Assembly (NCBI GenBank): GCA_013001295.1
Contig: JABDMW010000046.1
Coordinates: 62,001 to 126,000, forward strand
DNA length: 64,000 bases
Direction of reading: 5' to 3'
Source: Hyphomonadaceae bacterium
GTDB taxonomy: Bacteria > Pseudomonadota > Alphaproteobacteria > Caulobacterales > Maricaulaceae
Shown: positions 36,606 to 45,862 of the stretch, one piece after another
How the letters are laid out: every line of letters begins with the position of its first letter
How positions within the stretch are numbered: position 1 is the stretch's first letter
Program-made: the position numbers and the translations under genes
The notes under the pieces: generated by a model
Databases searched by the model: none
What the model was told of the DNA's origin: nothing
Seen by the model: only the letters and a program-made list of their open reading frames with translations

Positions 36606-37589
36606 ATGCCAAAGAATTACGCTCATCACACAAACAACTTATCTAAAGTTGCATTTACTGCCGCAATGGTAGTGTTTTTGGGGACTCTCACGTCGTGCCA
36701 AGCACCCAATAGCCCGGTAAAAGATTCTAAGGTCGACGAGAGCGCCCCTAAAAATATGCCTTATCCGTCAGTTTTAAAGCTTTTTTCGTGCAAACCGGAC
36801 GATGCCGCATTTGTTGCAGCCCATCGCGGTACCCACGAAGGCTCTACATTTCCGGAAAACACGACGGAAAGTTTACAGGCCTTGGCCGCGGCGAAAGTCA
36901 AGTTCGCCGAAATTGATGTGGCCCGGCTGAAAGACGGCACGTTGGTATTATGGCATGACGGTATTTGGGACCGGGGATCGACGGGGAAAGGCCCGATTGC
37001 CGCCAGCACCTGGGAAGATGCCCAAAAACTATTGACCAAAGACACAAACGGAAATCTCACAAGTATTCGGCCATCAAAATTTACCGACGTCCTGGAGTGG
37101 TCAAAAGACAAGATTTATTTGGAGATTGACTTCAAATCGAGTGTCGATCCTAAAAATGTCATTCAGGAAATTCAGAACGCCGGCATGATCAATCAGGTTA
37201 TCTTAATCGCCTACAATACAGATCAAGCCTCGCTCTTTCATGACCTCGCACCCGAGGCGGCTATTTCGGTCAGTATCTTTAAGCCCGGCGACATCAAAGC
37301 GCTTGAAGTTCGCGGAATTCCAAAATCCGTAATGACCGGATGGACGGGCAGGGGCCCGCTCGATAAACCACTGGTCGACGCCCTTCGCAGCAACAATATC
37401 CCCATTCTCGCCGCGTCATTCTTCAGTCTTGATGATCAATTGCAAAAATCCGGCAACTTCAAAGATTATGTAAGTTTCGCCAAACCGGCCGATCTTGTGG
37501 TGACTGATTTCGCCTTTGATGTCCAACCGGTACTTATGATGAACCAAAATCAGGAAAATCAAATGCTGGCTTGCTTGGCGTCTAAATAA
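36606..37589 (+). CDS. Glycerophosphodiester phosphodiesterase family lipoprotein
   Basis: This 327-aa protein has a signal peptide with lipobox LTSC (Cys31). The GDPD domain shows AAHRGTHEGSTFPENT (catalytic His-Arg and Glu), FAEIDVARLKDGTLVLWHDG (Glu, Asp, His) and KIYLEIDFK. The family hydrolyses glycerophosphodiesters to glycerol-3-phosphate and an alcohol. It probably acts in the periplasm. It is divergent from mnmE and interrupts the usual rho-mnmE neighbourhood. Confidence 0.9.
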   Translation: MPKNYAHHTNNLSKVAFTAAMVVFLGTLTSCQAPNSPVKDSKVDESAPKNMPYPSVLKLFSCKPDDAAFVAAHRGTHEGSTFPENTTESLQALAAAKVKFAEIDVARLKDGTLVLWHDGIWDRGSTGKGPIAASTWEDAQKLLTKDTNGNLTSIRPSKFTDVLEWSKDKIYLEIDFKSSVDPKNVIQEIQNAGMINQVILIAYNTDQASLFHDLAPEAAISVSIFKPGDIKALEVRGIPKSVMTGWTGRGPLDKPLVDALRSNNIPILAASFFSLDDQLQKSGNFKDYVSFAKPADLVVTDFAFDVQPVLMMNQNQENQMLACLASK

Positions 37590-37599
37590 GCACCAATCT

Positions 37600-37615
37600 T
37601 GCGACATTTGTCACA
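37600..37615. promoter_or_regulatory. Second copy of the TGTGAC-N4-GTCACA-type palindrome
   Basis: The reverse complement reads TGTGACAAATGTCGCA and matches the operator at 27506-27521 at 15 of 16 bases, including the AAAT centre. It lies between the convergent GDPD and GST genes, so it is not obviously a promoter site. Confidence 0.35.
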
Positions 37616-37673
37616 TTTTATAACGAACCATAATTTAAGCGCTATATATTCAATGGTTTACGAGACTTAAAGG

Positions 37674-38294
37674 CTAGTTGGATGCCGCAACAAATGCCGG
37701 CCTTTGTTTTAGGGTTTCCCAATAGTGGTGAATTGGCTCTGGAAATTTATCTTTTGCCTTTGCTAATCGGAGAAGTAGTAAGGCATAGCCAATGGATATA
37801 TCTGCTGCGCTAAACCCAAACTCTAATACATAATCGCGGCCGTCGAGCTGCGAAGCAAGATAATCCAGCTGTTTAATCATCTCAGCTTCAGCGAAGTCTT
37901 CCGTTTCCTTATTGCGCTTATCCATTGGTAAGAACCGGCGCTGTTTCATCAAGGTCACGCCAATTGCCGACAAGGTGGCTTCACCAAAATGATACCATTG
38001 CAAATAAGCGCCGTATTCGGGGTCGTGAATACCCGGACGTAAGCCTCCATCACTATATTTATTCATGATGTATTGCATGATCGCGAGACTCTCAGCCATC
38101 GTGGTATCGCCATCAACCAAGGCCGGCACTTTGTTGACAGGATGAATTTTGCGGTATTCTTCCCCACCAGCATCACCAAAATCAAACTCGATCGGCTCGA
38201 CAGCGTAGGGCAGACCAAGCTCTTCCAACAACCAAAGCACACGAAATGAACGCGATGCCCTCATATGGTAGACTGTAAAATCTGGTTTGGTCAT
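37674..38294 (-). CDS. Glutathione S-transferase family protein
   Basis: This 206-aa cytosolic protein has an N-terminal thioredoxin-fold domain (VYHMRASRSFRVLWLLEELGLPY) with the loop NKVPALVDGDTTMAESLAIMQYI, where Glu-Ser binds the gamma-glutamyl group, and a helical C-terminal domain with GFSAADISIGYALLL. The substrate is unknown. It is divergent from the FetB-like permease gene. Confidence 0.92.
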   Translation of the reverse strand: MTKPDFTVYHMRASRSFRVLWLLEELGLPYAVEPIEFDFGDAGGEEYRKIHPVNKVPALVDGDTTMAESLAIMQYIMNKYSDGGLRPGIHDPEYGAYLQWYHFGEATLSAIGVTLMKQRRFLPMDKRNKETEDFAEAEMIKQLDYLASQLDGRDYVLEFGFSAADISIGYALLLLRLAKAKDKFPEPIHHYWETLKQRPAFVAASN

Positions 38295-38400
38295 TCTTGT
38301 CTCCGTTTTAAAGGCTTCACCTCAGCACCTTAAAACCAAAACCCGAATAGGCCAGACAAAACTCTTGTTGCACGCCTCTCTTATCGGTAGCGTCAACCCG

Positions 38401-39102
38401 ATGGACGCCATCTCCAATATTTCCTTGTCACATTTGGCACTATCACTCGCGCCCATCGCCATTGTGATGTTCATTCAGCACCGGTGGAACAACAATACCA
38501 AGGAAACGCTTTGGGCAGTGACCCGCATGCTCACTCAATTAGCGGTGATCGGGTATTTACTGGTTTTCATTTTTACATCTAAAAGCCCGTTCATCATTCT
38601 CGCGGTAATATTCATTATGCTAAGTGCTTCCGCATGGATTGCATTACGCACGGTCAAGCCCATGCGGTTGCAGCTTTACCCAACGGCGTTCCTTTCCATA
38701 TTCATTGGGGGCACATCGGTGCTGGTCTTGATCACCCAAGGCGTGTTGCAAATTGATCCCTGGTTTAAACCCCAATACCTGATCCCGCTCGCAGGCATGG
38801 TTTACGCATACAGCATGAATGCCTTAAGCTTGGGGGCAGACAGATATTATCATGAGACGGGCCAAGGCGCCGATCCGGTCACGGCGCGCTCATCGGCCTT
38901 CCGTGCTGCGCTGATCCCGGTAACCAATTCATTTTTCGCCGTCGGGCTCGTCCTCATACCCGGAATGATGACGGGTCAAATTCTTTCCGGGGTCGATCCA
39001 TTAATCGCAGCCCGCTACCAAATCATGGTCATGGCCATGGTTTTCGGGGCAGGAGGTCTCTCAAGCGCCATTTTCCTGGCATTGGTCTCTCGATCAGAGT
39101 GA
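38401..39102 (+). CDS. FetB/UPF0014-like ABC transporter permease
   Basis: About 233 aa and six to seven hydrophobic helices. The C-terminal block RAALIPVTNSFFAVGLVLIPGMMTGQILSGVDPLIAARYQIMV is the strong UPF0014 signature found in E. coli FetB, the membrane subunit of an iron exporter. I start at the ATG at 38401 because the open frame upstream of it overlaps the GST gene and lacks membrane character. No FetA-type ATPase gene is adjacent, so the ATPase must be elsewhere or absent. Confidence 0.85.
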   Translation: MDAISNISLSHLALSLAPIAIVMFIQHRWNNNTKETLWAVTRMLTQLAVIGYLLVFIFTSKSPFIILAVIFIMLSASAWIALRTVKPMRLQLYPTAFLSIFIGGTSVLVLITQGVLQIDPWFKPQYLIPLAGMVYAYSMNALSLGADRYYHETGQGADPVTARSSAFRAALIPVTNSFFAVGLVLIPGMMTGQILSGVDPLIAARYQIMVMAMVFGAGGLSSAIFLALVSRSE

Positions 39103-39221
39103 CAATGGATAACTGTATTCTACCAAGACCCCAAAGCACACGAACATGCGACATCACGCTCCGATCCAAGGACTGTGAAATATCGTAATAAAGATAGAGG
39201 AATGACACCAAGGACAAGACG

Positions 39222-39626
39222 TTGCACATCACAGACAACTATTCGCCCATCTCAAAGTTCTCGGTCTATTATGACCGATCATGCCCGATGTGCCGGTATG
39301 AAATCGAGTTTTACAATCGGCGCTCCGGGGCTGATAAAATAGATTGGGTTGATGTTTCAAGACCAGATAATACGCCTCCCGAAATTACCTGCGAGCTTGC
39401 GATGTCCCGGTTTCACGTTTGCACACCTACTGGCAAACTCATTGATGGCGGAGCCGCCTTCGCGGAGCTGTGGAAACAATTGCCGGCTTTCCGATGGTTT
39501 GGTGTAGCCTTCAGTCTCCCACCCTTACGCTGGGTGTTGAATATCGCCTACTCAATCTTTCTCCCGCTTCGCCCGTATCTACAGCGGGTTTTCACCCGGT
39601 TTTCCCGGCCCGCAAAATTACCATAA
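39222..39626 (+). CDS. DCC family thiol-disulfide oxidoreductase (DUF393)
   Basis: This 134-aa protein starts with FSVYYDRSCPMCRYEIEFY, the DxxCxxC motif that names the DCC family (Cys-Pro-Met-Cys), followed by the family blocks IDWVDVSRPD and LIDGGAAFAELWKQLP. It is predicted to have a thioredoxin-like redox role. The start is TTG at 39222 with AAGGA upstream. The AarF kinase gene follows by 13 bp. Confidence 0.88.
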   Translation: MHITDNYSPISKFSVYYDRSCPMCRYEIEFYNRRSGADKIDWVDVSRPDNTPPEITCELAMSRFHVCTPTGKLIDGGAAFAELWKQLPAFRWFGVAFSLPPLRWVLNIAYSIFLPLRPYLQRVFTRFSRPAKLP

Positions 39627-39639
39627 ATAACTTTGATAA

Positions 39640-40968
39640 ATGAGTGATAACACCAAGGATAAATCGGGAACGCCTGTGCCGACACGCCGCTTGTCTCGCC
39701 TGGCGGGACTTGGCGGTGTCGCCGCTAATGTGGCCGGCGGGGTGGCCATACAGGGCGTCCGTCAAATGGCATCTGGGAAGCGTCCAAAAATATCAGACCT
39801 TTTACTGACGCCTAAAAACGCGCAAAAGCTAACGCATCAACTGTCCAATATGCGCGGCGCGGCCATGAAAATCGGTCAGATGATTTCAATGGACAGCGGC
39901 GACTTTTTGCCAAAAGAATTCGCTGACATCCTGGCAAGGTTGCGTGCAGATGCCCAACACATGCCGCGCTCTCAACTCATGAGAGTGTTGACCCAGGAGT
40001 GGGGTGATGATTGGCAGGCTCAGTTTTCCGAATTTGAATATAAACCGGTTGCGGCGGCATCCATTGGTCAGGTACAGCGCGCTCGATTACCCAATGGCGA
40101 CACGCTTGCGATTAAAGTGCAATACCCTGGCGTTAAGGATAGTATCGACAGTGACGTCAATAACGTCGCATCATTACTTCGGATATCCGGCCTGATACCC
40201 GGCAATCTCGATGTAAAACCAATTATCGAGGAGGGCCGGCGTCAATTACATCAAGAAGCGGATTATGAGCGCGAAGCCGAATACCTCAATCGGTTTCGGA
40301 ACGTATTAAGAGATGATAAAAATTTTCAGGTCCCCAATCATTACAAAACGCTCTCAACAGATAAAATTCTTGCAATGTCTTACATTGAAAGCCGTCCGAT
40401 TGAATACATGCTCGATGCGCCCCAAGAAACTCGCGACCGGATTTCAGCATTATTGATTGAGCTCACCTTGCGCGAGATATTCGTTTTCAACATCATGCAA
40501 ACTGATCCAAACTTTGCTAATTACGGGTACAATCTGGAGAATGGGAAGTTGGTTCTTCTCGACTTCGGAGCCAGCTGTGACATCGAAAAGGGCTTGGTTG
40601 CAGCCTACAAAAATATGTTTTCGGCCATTGTCCGGGGCACCCAACAAGACATAATTGAAAACGCTATACAAATCGGATTCATCCCGGCGGATATGCCGGT
40701 CAAGTATTTGACCGATATCCTTGAGATCATAGATTTGGCCATTCAACCATTGTGCCAAGATAAAATATTCGACTTTGGTGCAAACGAAGTTGCAGCACAG
40801 ATACGCGATAAATCAATGCCGTTAGCATCGCAGCGGGAGTTATGGCATTTACCGCCCGCAGAGACCGTGTTTATTCAACGCAAAATTGGCGGGGTCTATC
40901 TGTTAGCGACGCGCCTGGGTGCGCGGGTCAATATCCACTCTCTCTTACAAAAATATCTCGCAAATTGA
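39640..40968 (+). CDS. ABC1/AarF/UbiB-type atypical kinase
   Basis: This 442-aa protein of the COQ8/UbiB family has the KxGQ motif (AAMKIGQMISMDSGDFLP, about residues 72-88), the A-rich loop AAASIGQVQRARL, the invariant Lys in LAIKVQYPG, the ExD-like MQTDPNFANYGY and the metal Asp in LVLLDFGA. Family members support ubiquinone biosynthesis by an ATPase activity. No long C-terminal membrane helices are evident, unlike E. coli UbiB. An FAD oxidoreductase gene follows, perhaps in one transcript. Confidence 0.92.
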   Translation: MSDNTKDKSGTPVPTRRLSRLAGLGGVAANVAGGVAIQGVRQMASGKRPKISDLLLTPKNAQKLTHQLSNMRGAAMKIGQMISMDSGDFLPKEFADILARLRADAQHMPRSQLMRVLTQEWGDDWQAQFSEFEYKPVAAASIGQVQRARLPNGDTLAIKVQYPGVKDSIDSDVNNVASLLRISGLIPGNLDVKPIIEEGRRQLHQEADYEREAEYLNRFRNVLRDDKNFQVPNHYKTLSTDKILAMSYIESRPIEYMLDAPQETRDRISALLIELTLREIFVFNIMQTDPNFANYGYNLENGKLVLLDFGASCDIEKGLVAAYKNMFSAIVRGTQQDIIENAIQIGFIPADMPVKYLTDILEIIDLAIQPLCQDKIFDFGANEVAAQIRDKSMPLASQRELWHLPPAETVFIQRKIGGVYLLATRLGARVNIHSLLQKYLAN

Positions 40969-41016
40969 GAGGGTTACGGATAAGTTGTGTGTTTTTTGGT
41001 GAGGTAACGGCGAGCG

Positions 41017-41970
41017 ATGAATAAAAGAGTCGCAGTTATAGGCGCGGGCGTGGCGGGGATAACAGCTGCGTCAATACTCCAGGAAAACGGCGTATCTGTT
41101 ACCGTTTTTGAAAAAAGCCGCGGGGTAGGGGGACGCATGGCCACGCGCAAATCGCGTACAGGGTATGAATTTGATCATGGAGCCCCATTTTTTACGGTCC
41201 ATTCACCGTCATTTCTCAATACCACACAAACTGGAAATTGGGCCAATCATGTAGGTGTTTGGGATGTCAATGATCCTGATAAACAAGTCCCTTATTTCGT
41301 CGGTGAGCCAATGATGAAATCGCCTATCGAAGCGTTGGCGGCGAAATTAAAAATTTCCCTGAATGCGCGTATAACGAAAATACACCGGACAAACGGAAAG
41401 TGGGGGCTAACCATAGAGCATAACGATCACAAAGACATTTATGACATGGTGGTCGTGGCAGCTCCCGCCTTTCAAGTACATCAACTCACCAGGTTTTCAA
41501 AGCGCCTTACGGGCCAACTTTCACAAGTCAACATGACGCCGTGTTGGGCTCTTTTGGTCAGCGTCAACACCCCGGCTCACCATCGCGGCCCCGTTTTCGT
41601 TCCAAAAACTGGGCCGATTTCCTTTATTGCCAGAAATAGCTCGAAAGCGGGTCGTGATTCCAAAAGAGATGTTTGGGTGGCGCACGCCAGCCCAGCCTGG
41701 AGTCAAACCAACCTCGAGCTGGACCCCGAAGACGCCATTTCGCATCTCCATCCTGTTCTAAATTCAATTATCGGATCATCCGAAGCCAATCCGCCTTACA
41801 TCTCAGCTCATCGATGGCGATACGCAAATGTGGCTCAAGCTGCGGGGACACCGTTCCTCAAAGATGAAACGGCTTCCTTGTTTGCGGCTGGCGACTGGTG
41901 CCTTGGGCCCGGTGTTGAACATGCATTTGCAAGCGGTGAGGCCGTTGCTCAATCTATATTGTCCACTTAA
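41017..41970 (+). CDS. FAD-dependent amine oxidase/renalase-like oxidoreductase
   Basis: This 317-aa protein has an N-terminal dinucleotide-binding motif VAVIGAGVAGITAASIL followed by VFEKSRGVGGRMATRK, and a C-terminal LFAAGDWCLGPGVEHAFASGEAVA, the FAD-binding end of renalase-like flavoproteins. The substrate is unknown. It lies 48 bp after the AarF gene and is convergent with rho. Confidence 0.88.
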   Translation: MNKRVAVIGAGVAGITAASILQENGVSVTVFEKSRGVGGRMATRKSRTGYEFDHGAPFFTVHSPSFLNTTQTGNWANHVGVWDVNDPDKQVPYFVGEPMMKSPIEALAAKLKISLNARITKIHRTNGKWGLTIEHNDHKDIYDMVVVAAPAFQVHQLTRFSKRLTGQLSQVNMTPCWALLVSVNTPAHHRGPVFVPKTGPISFIARNSSKAGRDSKRDVWVAHASPAWSQTNLELDPEDAISHLHPVLNSIIGSSEANPPYISAHRWRYANVAQAAGTPFLKDETASLFAAGDWCLGPGVEHAFASGEAVAQSILST

Positions 41971-41978
41971 CCAAAGAC

Positions 41979-41994
41979 CGGCCCGATCAGGCCG
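41979..41994. terminator. Weak bidirectional hairpin between FAD gene and rho
   Basis: CGGCC and GGCCG pair around a six-base loop in the 33-bp gap between the convergent FAD oxidoreductase and rho genes. No U-run follows on either strand, so it is at most a weak or Rho-assisted terminator. Confidence 0.3.
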
Positions 41995-42003
41995 CTCAAA
42001 TAT

Positions 42004-43365
42004 TTAAGTGTTCATGCTATCAAAGAACTCAGCATTATTTTTAGTGTCTTTAAGTTTGCCAAGCAGGAATTCAATCGCATCCATTGTGCCCATCGGATTA
42101 AGGATCCGGCGCAGTACATAAGTTTTTTGCAAATCAACGGGACTCACAAGCAGTTCTTCTTTCCGTGTTCCGGATTTTGTCACGTCGATAGCCGGGAAGA
42201 TCCGCTTATCAGCGACTTTCCGGTCGAGCACGATCTCACTGTTACCTGTTCCTTTAAATTCCTCGAAAATAACTTCGTCCATACGTGAACCCGTATCGAT
42301 CAATGCAGTTGCTACAATCGTCAAAGAACCGCCTTCCTCGATATTCCGGGCAGCACCGAAGAAACGCTTGGGGCGTTGCAACGCGTTAGCGTCGACACCA
42401 CCGGTCAACACCTTACCTGAACTCGGCACAACTGTGTTATAAGCGCGGCCCAAGCGAGTGATCGAGTCGAGCAATATCACAACGTCCTTCCCATGCTCGG
42501 TCAAACGTTTTGCTTTTTGAATAACCATTTCCGCGACCTGGACGTGGCGCGTTGCCGGCTCATCGAATGTCGAGCTGACGACTTCGCCCTTTACCGAACG
42601 CTGCATATCGGTCACTTCTTCCGGCCGTTCGTCAATCAACAAAACAATGACATAGACTTCCGGGTGATTGGCTTCGATGGAATGTGCAATGTTTTGCAAG
42701 ATAACGGTTTTACCGGTCCGCGGCGGCGCCACGATTAAAGACCGCTGTCCTTTACCAATTGGGGCCACGATATCGATAACCCGTCCGGATTTATCTTTAA
42801 CCGTTGGATCATCCAATTCCATTATCATCCGCTCATCTGGATAGAGCGGCGTCAAATTATCAAAATGCACCTTGTTACGTGCCTGCTCCGGTGTTTCAAA
42901 GTTAATCGAGCTTGGATTGACCAGAGCAAAATAACGTTCATTGTCACGCGGGCTTTTAATCTCTCCGGATACAGTGTCGCCCGTGCGCAAGCCAAATTTA
43001 CGAATGATTTTTGGGCTTACATAAATATCATCGGGGCCGGCAAGGTAGTTCGCTTCAGGCGCGCGCAGAAACCCAAACCCATCCTGTAAAACCTCCATTA
43101 CGCCGCCGCCACTGATTTCGACATCGCGCGATGCCAGTTCTTTCAGGACCGCAACAAAAATATCCTGCTTGCGGAGATTACCGGCGTTTTCAATGCCGAC
43201 GGCTTCAGCAAACTGGATAAGCTCTGGTGGTTTTTTTTGTTTGAGATCATCAAGGCTCAGCGCTTTGATCGCATCAATATCGATATCTGCTGGATCGAGT
43301 TTCGTAACTGTATTCATGGTTTTACTTTTTTTGGAGTAGCCGACAACGGACGTTGTGGTTTTCAT
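42004..43365 (-). CDS. rho: Transcription termination factor Rho
   Basis: This protein of up to 453 aa is a hexameric RNA helicase that ends transcription. It has the N-terminal Rho domain ([20 protein letters not shown]), RNA-binding block [23 protein letters not shown], Walker [18 protein letters not shown], Walker [17 protein letters not shown] and the Q/R-loop region. The start is uncertain: ATG at 43365 or ATG at 43317, neither with a clear ribosome binding site. A good promoter lies 47 bp upstream of the longer start. Confidence 0.96.
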   Translation of the reverse strand: MKTTTSVVGYSKKSKTMNTVTKLDPADIDIDAIKALSLDDLKQKKPPELIQFAEAVGIENAGNLRKQDIFVAVLKELASRDVEISGGGVMEVLQDGFGFLRAPEANYLAGPDDIYVSPKIIRKFGLRTGDTVSGEIKSPRDNERYFALVNPSSINFETPEQARNKVHFDNLTPLYPDERMIMELDDPTVKDKSGRVIDIVAPIGKGQRSLIVAPPRTGKTVILQNIAHSIEANHPEVYVIVLLIDERPEEVTDMQRSVKGEVVSSTFDEPATRHVQVAEMVIQKAKRLTEHGKDVVILLDSITRLGRAYNTVVPSSGKVLTGGVDANALQRPKRFFGAARNIEEGGSLTIVATALIDTGSRMDEVIFEEFKGTGNSEIVLDRKVADKRIFPAIDVTKSGTRKEELLVSPVDLQKTYVLRRILNPMGTMDAIEFLLGKLKDTKNNAEFFDSMNT

Positions 43366-43411
43366 AATAATGGAGGGGGTGCAGGTATTTTACCGCTTAT
43401 GTGATACTTTC

Positions 43412-43440
43412 ATGTAGCGCAGGTCCGATTACAGCGTCAA
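43412..43440 (-). promoter_or_regulatory. Candidate rho promoter
   Basis: On the minus strand, -35 TTGACG and -10 CTACAT are separated by exactly 17 bp, close to the alphaproteobacterial housekeeping consensus. It would give rho a short leader of about 40 to 90 nt depending on the start codon. Confidence 0.5.
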
Positions 43441-43503
43441 GTTAAATTATTGAAGCAAAATTACCGGTAAAATGGCAGTTTGGACCAATCCATTTTGTGA
43501 AAC

Positions 43504-43935
43504 TTACTCAGCAGCAAACAAAACCTCAGGGTTCACCATGGTTTTAATCTCAAGAACGTTATTATTCGGATCTGCAATAAAAAACGTCTCTTGTTCAAAC
43601 TTGTCGCCTTTAAAACGTCGATAAGGAACATCAATATATTCCAGACCGGCGGCAGAAATTCTGTCTTTGACCGCGTCGAAATCTTCCTGTGTCAAGTGTA
43701 TACCGAAATGGGGAACCAAAACCGCTCCCATATCAACATCATGGCGAACATTCGGCAGCTGTTCTTCGCTTTGATGTAAAGTAAGTTCATTGCCCCAGAA
43801 ATTAACATCAACCCAACGACCTTCTTCACCGTTGCCCAACGTGCAGCCCAACACGTCTGTATAAAATTTCACTGTCTTACTGAGGTCCCCAGCTGGTATG
43901 GCGAGATGTAGAATGGCTGACATAGGGCTGCTCAT
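43504..43935 (-). CDS. VOC family protein
   Basis: This 143-aa protein has a glyoxalase/bleomycin-resistance fold: ILHLAIPAGDLSKTVKFYTDVLGC at the start and FFIADPNNNVLEIKTM near the end, with candidate metal ligands His and Glu. The substrate is unknown. An ATG at 43923 (MSAILHL) is an alternative start. It lies between rho and hemJ on the same strand. Confidence 0.85.
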   Translation of the reverse strand: MSSPMSAILHLAIPAGDLSKTVKFYTDVLGCTLGNGEEGRWVDVNFWGNELTLHQSEEQLPNVRHDVDMGAVLVPHFGIHLTQEDFDAVKDRISAAGLEYIDVPYRRFKGDKFEQETFFIADPNNNVLEIKTMVNPEVLFAAE

Positions 43936-43988
43936 TTAGAATATTAGTGATGATTACGAATATAGGAGAAATAAACTACAAACAAAGG

Positions 43989-44438
43989 TTAAAAAGGCTC
44001 AACAATCGCCATTATCACGATAATAATGATTAAAATTGCCGGCACTTCGTTCAAAATCCGGTAAAATTTTTCAGTTCGTGGTCGTTCACCCCGGGCGAAT
44101 TTCTTGCGATCTGCAGCTAAAATACCGTGAATATAAAACAGAATAAACACAGCAAAAAGTTTAATCCAAAGCCAGCTGATCATCGCCAATTGATCATGAC
44201 GCAGGACGACAAGCACAAGCCCTAATAAAAATGCAACGATCATCGCCGGGTTTATGATAATCCGCAGCAAACGGTGTTCCTGACCGATGAGAGCTTTTTC
44301 CATTTCACCATCGGGTACGGCCTGCGAATGATACACATACAGCCGCGGTAAATACATCATACCTGCCATCCAAAAAATCACCGCAATCACATGCAACGCT
44401 TTGATCCAATCAATGTGCGATGCCAAGAAACTATACAT
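43989..44438 (-). CDS. hemJ: Protoporphyrinogen IX oxidase HemJ
   Basis: About 149 aa with four membrane helices. IDWIKALHVIAVIFWMAGMMYLPRLYVYH, with its conserved His, and the central KLFAVFILFYIHG match HemJ (UPF0093). HemJ oxidises protoporphyrinogen IX to protoporphyrin IX in the inner membrane for heme synthesis. I chose the ATG at 44438 with GGTGA upstream; it overlaps the hemE stop by 8 bp, so the genes are coupled. Confidence 0.93.
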   Translation of the reverse strand: MYSFLASHIDWIKALHVIAVIFWMAGMMYLPRLYVYHSQAVPDGEMEKALIGQEHRLLRIIINPAMIVAFLLGLVLVVLRHDQLAMISWLWIKLFAVFILFYIHGILAADRKKFARGERPRTEKFYRILNEVPAILIIIIVIMAIVEPF

Positions 44439-45465
44439 AATCACCTTTTCCGGTTCTAATATGGGCCAAAACTGCCTCCACATTCTTTATTTTAACATCC
44501 GGCGCTACGCCGTGTCCGAGATTAAAAATATGTGGGCCCCTCGCATCATCGAGGACTTTTTGAACCGCCCTTTTTAATACCGAGCCCCCTATGCGTAAGG
44601 CTAAGGGATCCAAATTTCCTTGTAATGGCAATTGATCTCCAAGCATATCCCGCGCCATAGTCAGACTTGTATCCGTCCCGATAGCTAAACCCGTAACATC
44701 AACTTGTTGCGCGAAACTCAGCATATTCAAACCAGCGCCGCGCGGAAATCCGATAATCGGCTGTTTTATACCCGCTGAACGAACACGTTCGATCATGCGC
44801 ACTGTCGGTTTAGTCACACATGTTTCGAACATTGCAGGTGAAAGCCCTTCAGCCCAACTTTCAAATATTTTTAATACTTCTGCGCCGGCTTTCGCTTGGC
44901 CAATCAAATAGTCCGCGCTCGCATCTGCCAGTTTATTGAGCAGCATCTCCATTTCTTTTGGGTTTTGCATGGCAAAGCGTTTCGCCACTTCTTTGCCAGA
45001 CGATCCCTTTCCTTCGATCATATAGGTCGCGACCGTCCAGGGTCCACCACAAAAACCTATCAAAGTGGTTTGATCATCCAATTCTTGGCTGACCCGTTTA
45101 ACTGTCTCAAACACATTAGAGATCCGGTCAGCTGCACCCTCCAATTCGAGCTTTTCAACATCCGTTACTTTCAGCGGATCCAGAACAGGTCCGGTGCCTG
45201 GAACAAAAGTGACTTTTCTGCCAAGCCCGATGGGTATGAGTAAAATATCGGCAAACAGAATTGCTGCATCCATTTTATATCTACGGATCGGCTGTAATGT
45301 GGCCTCTGCAGCCATTTCGGGCTGAAAGCAAAAATCTATAAAATCCTTCGCCTGTGTTCTTAGTTTTTTATATTCTGGTAAATGCCGTCCAGCTTGACGC
45401 ATAAACCAAACGGGTGGGGTCTCTAACTGTTCTCCAGAAAGCACCTTTAAAATAGGTTTGATCAA
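44431..45465 (-). CDS. hemE: Uroporphyrinogen decarboxylase
   Basis: This 344-aa cytosolic enzyme removes four acetate carboxyls from uroporphyrinogen III to give coproporphyrinogen III. The signature PPVWFMRQAGRHLPEY is at about residues 18-33, and FCGGPWTVATYM and NLGHGVAPD are present. The length is typical. It is coupled to hemJ, and its upstream region is the proposed replication origin, as in Caulobacter. Confidence 0.97.
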   Translation of the reverse strand: MIKPILKVLSGEQLETPPVWFMRQAGRHLPEYKKLRTQAKDFIDFCFQPEMAAEATLQPIRRYKMDAAILFADILLIPIGLGRKVTFVPGTGPVLDPLKVTDVEKLELEGAADRISNVFETVKRVSQELDDQTTLIGFCGGPWTVATYMIEGKGSSGKEVAKRFAMQNPKEMEMLLNKLADASADYLIGQAKAGAEVLKIFESWAEGLSPAMFETCVTKPTVRMIERVRSAGIKQPIIGFPRGAGLNMLSFAQQVDVTGLAIGTDTSLTMARDMLGDQLPLQGNLDPLALRIGGSVLKRAVQKVLDDARGPHIFNLGHGVAPDVKIKNVEAVLAHIRTGKGDYV

Positions 45466-45558
45466 AACTTGTTCCTTATTTGCACAGCTCTTTTTGTCTC
45501 TCTTATTATATTTATAAAAGTAGTGATAGTAGTAGAGCCTGTGACTTTGTGACCGGAA

Positions 45559-45573
45559 TTAAGACTTTTTTAA
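45559..45573. promoter_or_regulatory. CtrA binding site in the origin
   Basis: TTAA-GACTTTT-TTAA is an exact match to the CtrA consensus TTAA-N7-TTAA. In Caulobacter, CtrA bound in the origin blocks initiation in swarmer cells. It lies 1 bp from a weak DnaA-like box, which would allow competition. Confidence 0.65.
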
Positions 45574-45697
45574 CTTATCCTAATAAAACGATAATATGCA
45601 CACATCTTTCGATTTGGGGATATGAAGAATAAATCAATACACGCTGTGTAAAACCTATTTTTTGAACATAAATATAAGTAACTAGACAATTAAAACC

Positions 45698-45706
45698 TGT
45701 GGATAA
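45698..45706 (-). promoter_or_regulatory. DnaA box (perfect)
   Basis: TGTGGATAA on the + strand is the reverse complement of the consensus DnaA box TTATCCACA. A weaker GGATAA copy follows 3 bp later. Confidence 0.8.
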
Positions 45707-45764
45707 AAATAAGGATAAAATGTTTTGTACACTTTGTTTGAGACTCGAAAAAAAGTTGTGTACA

Positions 45765-45773
45765 TGTGGATAA
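45765..45773 (-). promoter_or_regulatory. DnaA box (perfect)
   Basis: Second perfect TGTGGATAA, same orientation as the first, 67 bp away and close to six helical turns. Confidence 0.8.
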
Positions 45774-45853
45774 AACCGAATAAATCTCCGTGGTTACACA
45801 TCTGATTTACGCTCGGTGAAAAAAGGTCTTTCTTTCTGTGAATGAAATACCGA

Positions 45854-45862
45854 GTATCCACA
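45854..45862 (+). promoter_or_regulatory. DnaA box (one mismatch)
   Basis: GTATCCACA differs from TTATCCACA at the first base. It lies just upstream of the chosen ppsR start and in opposite orientation to the two perfect boxes. Confidence 0.5.
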
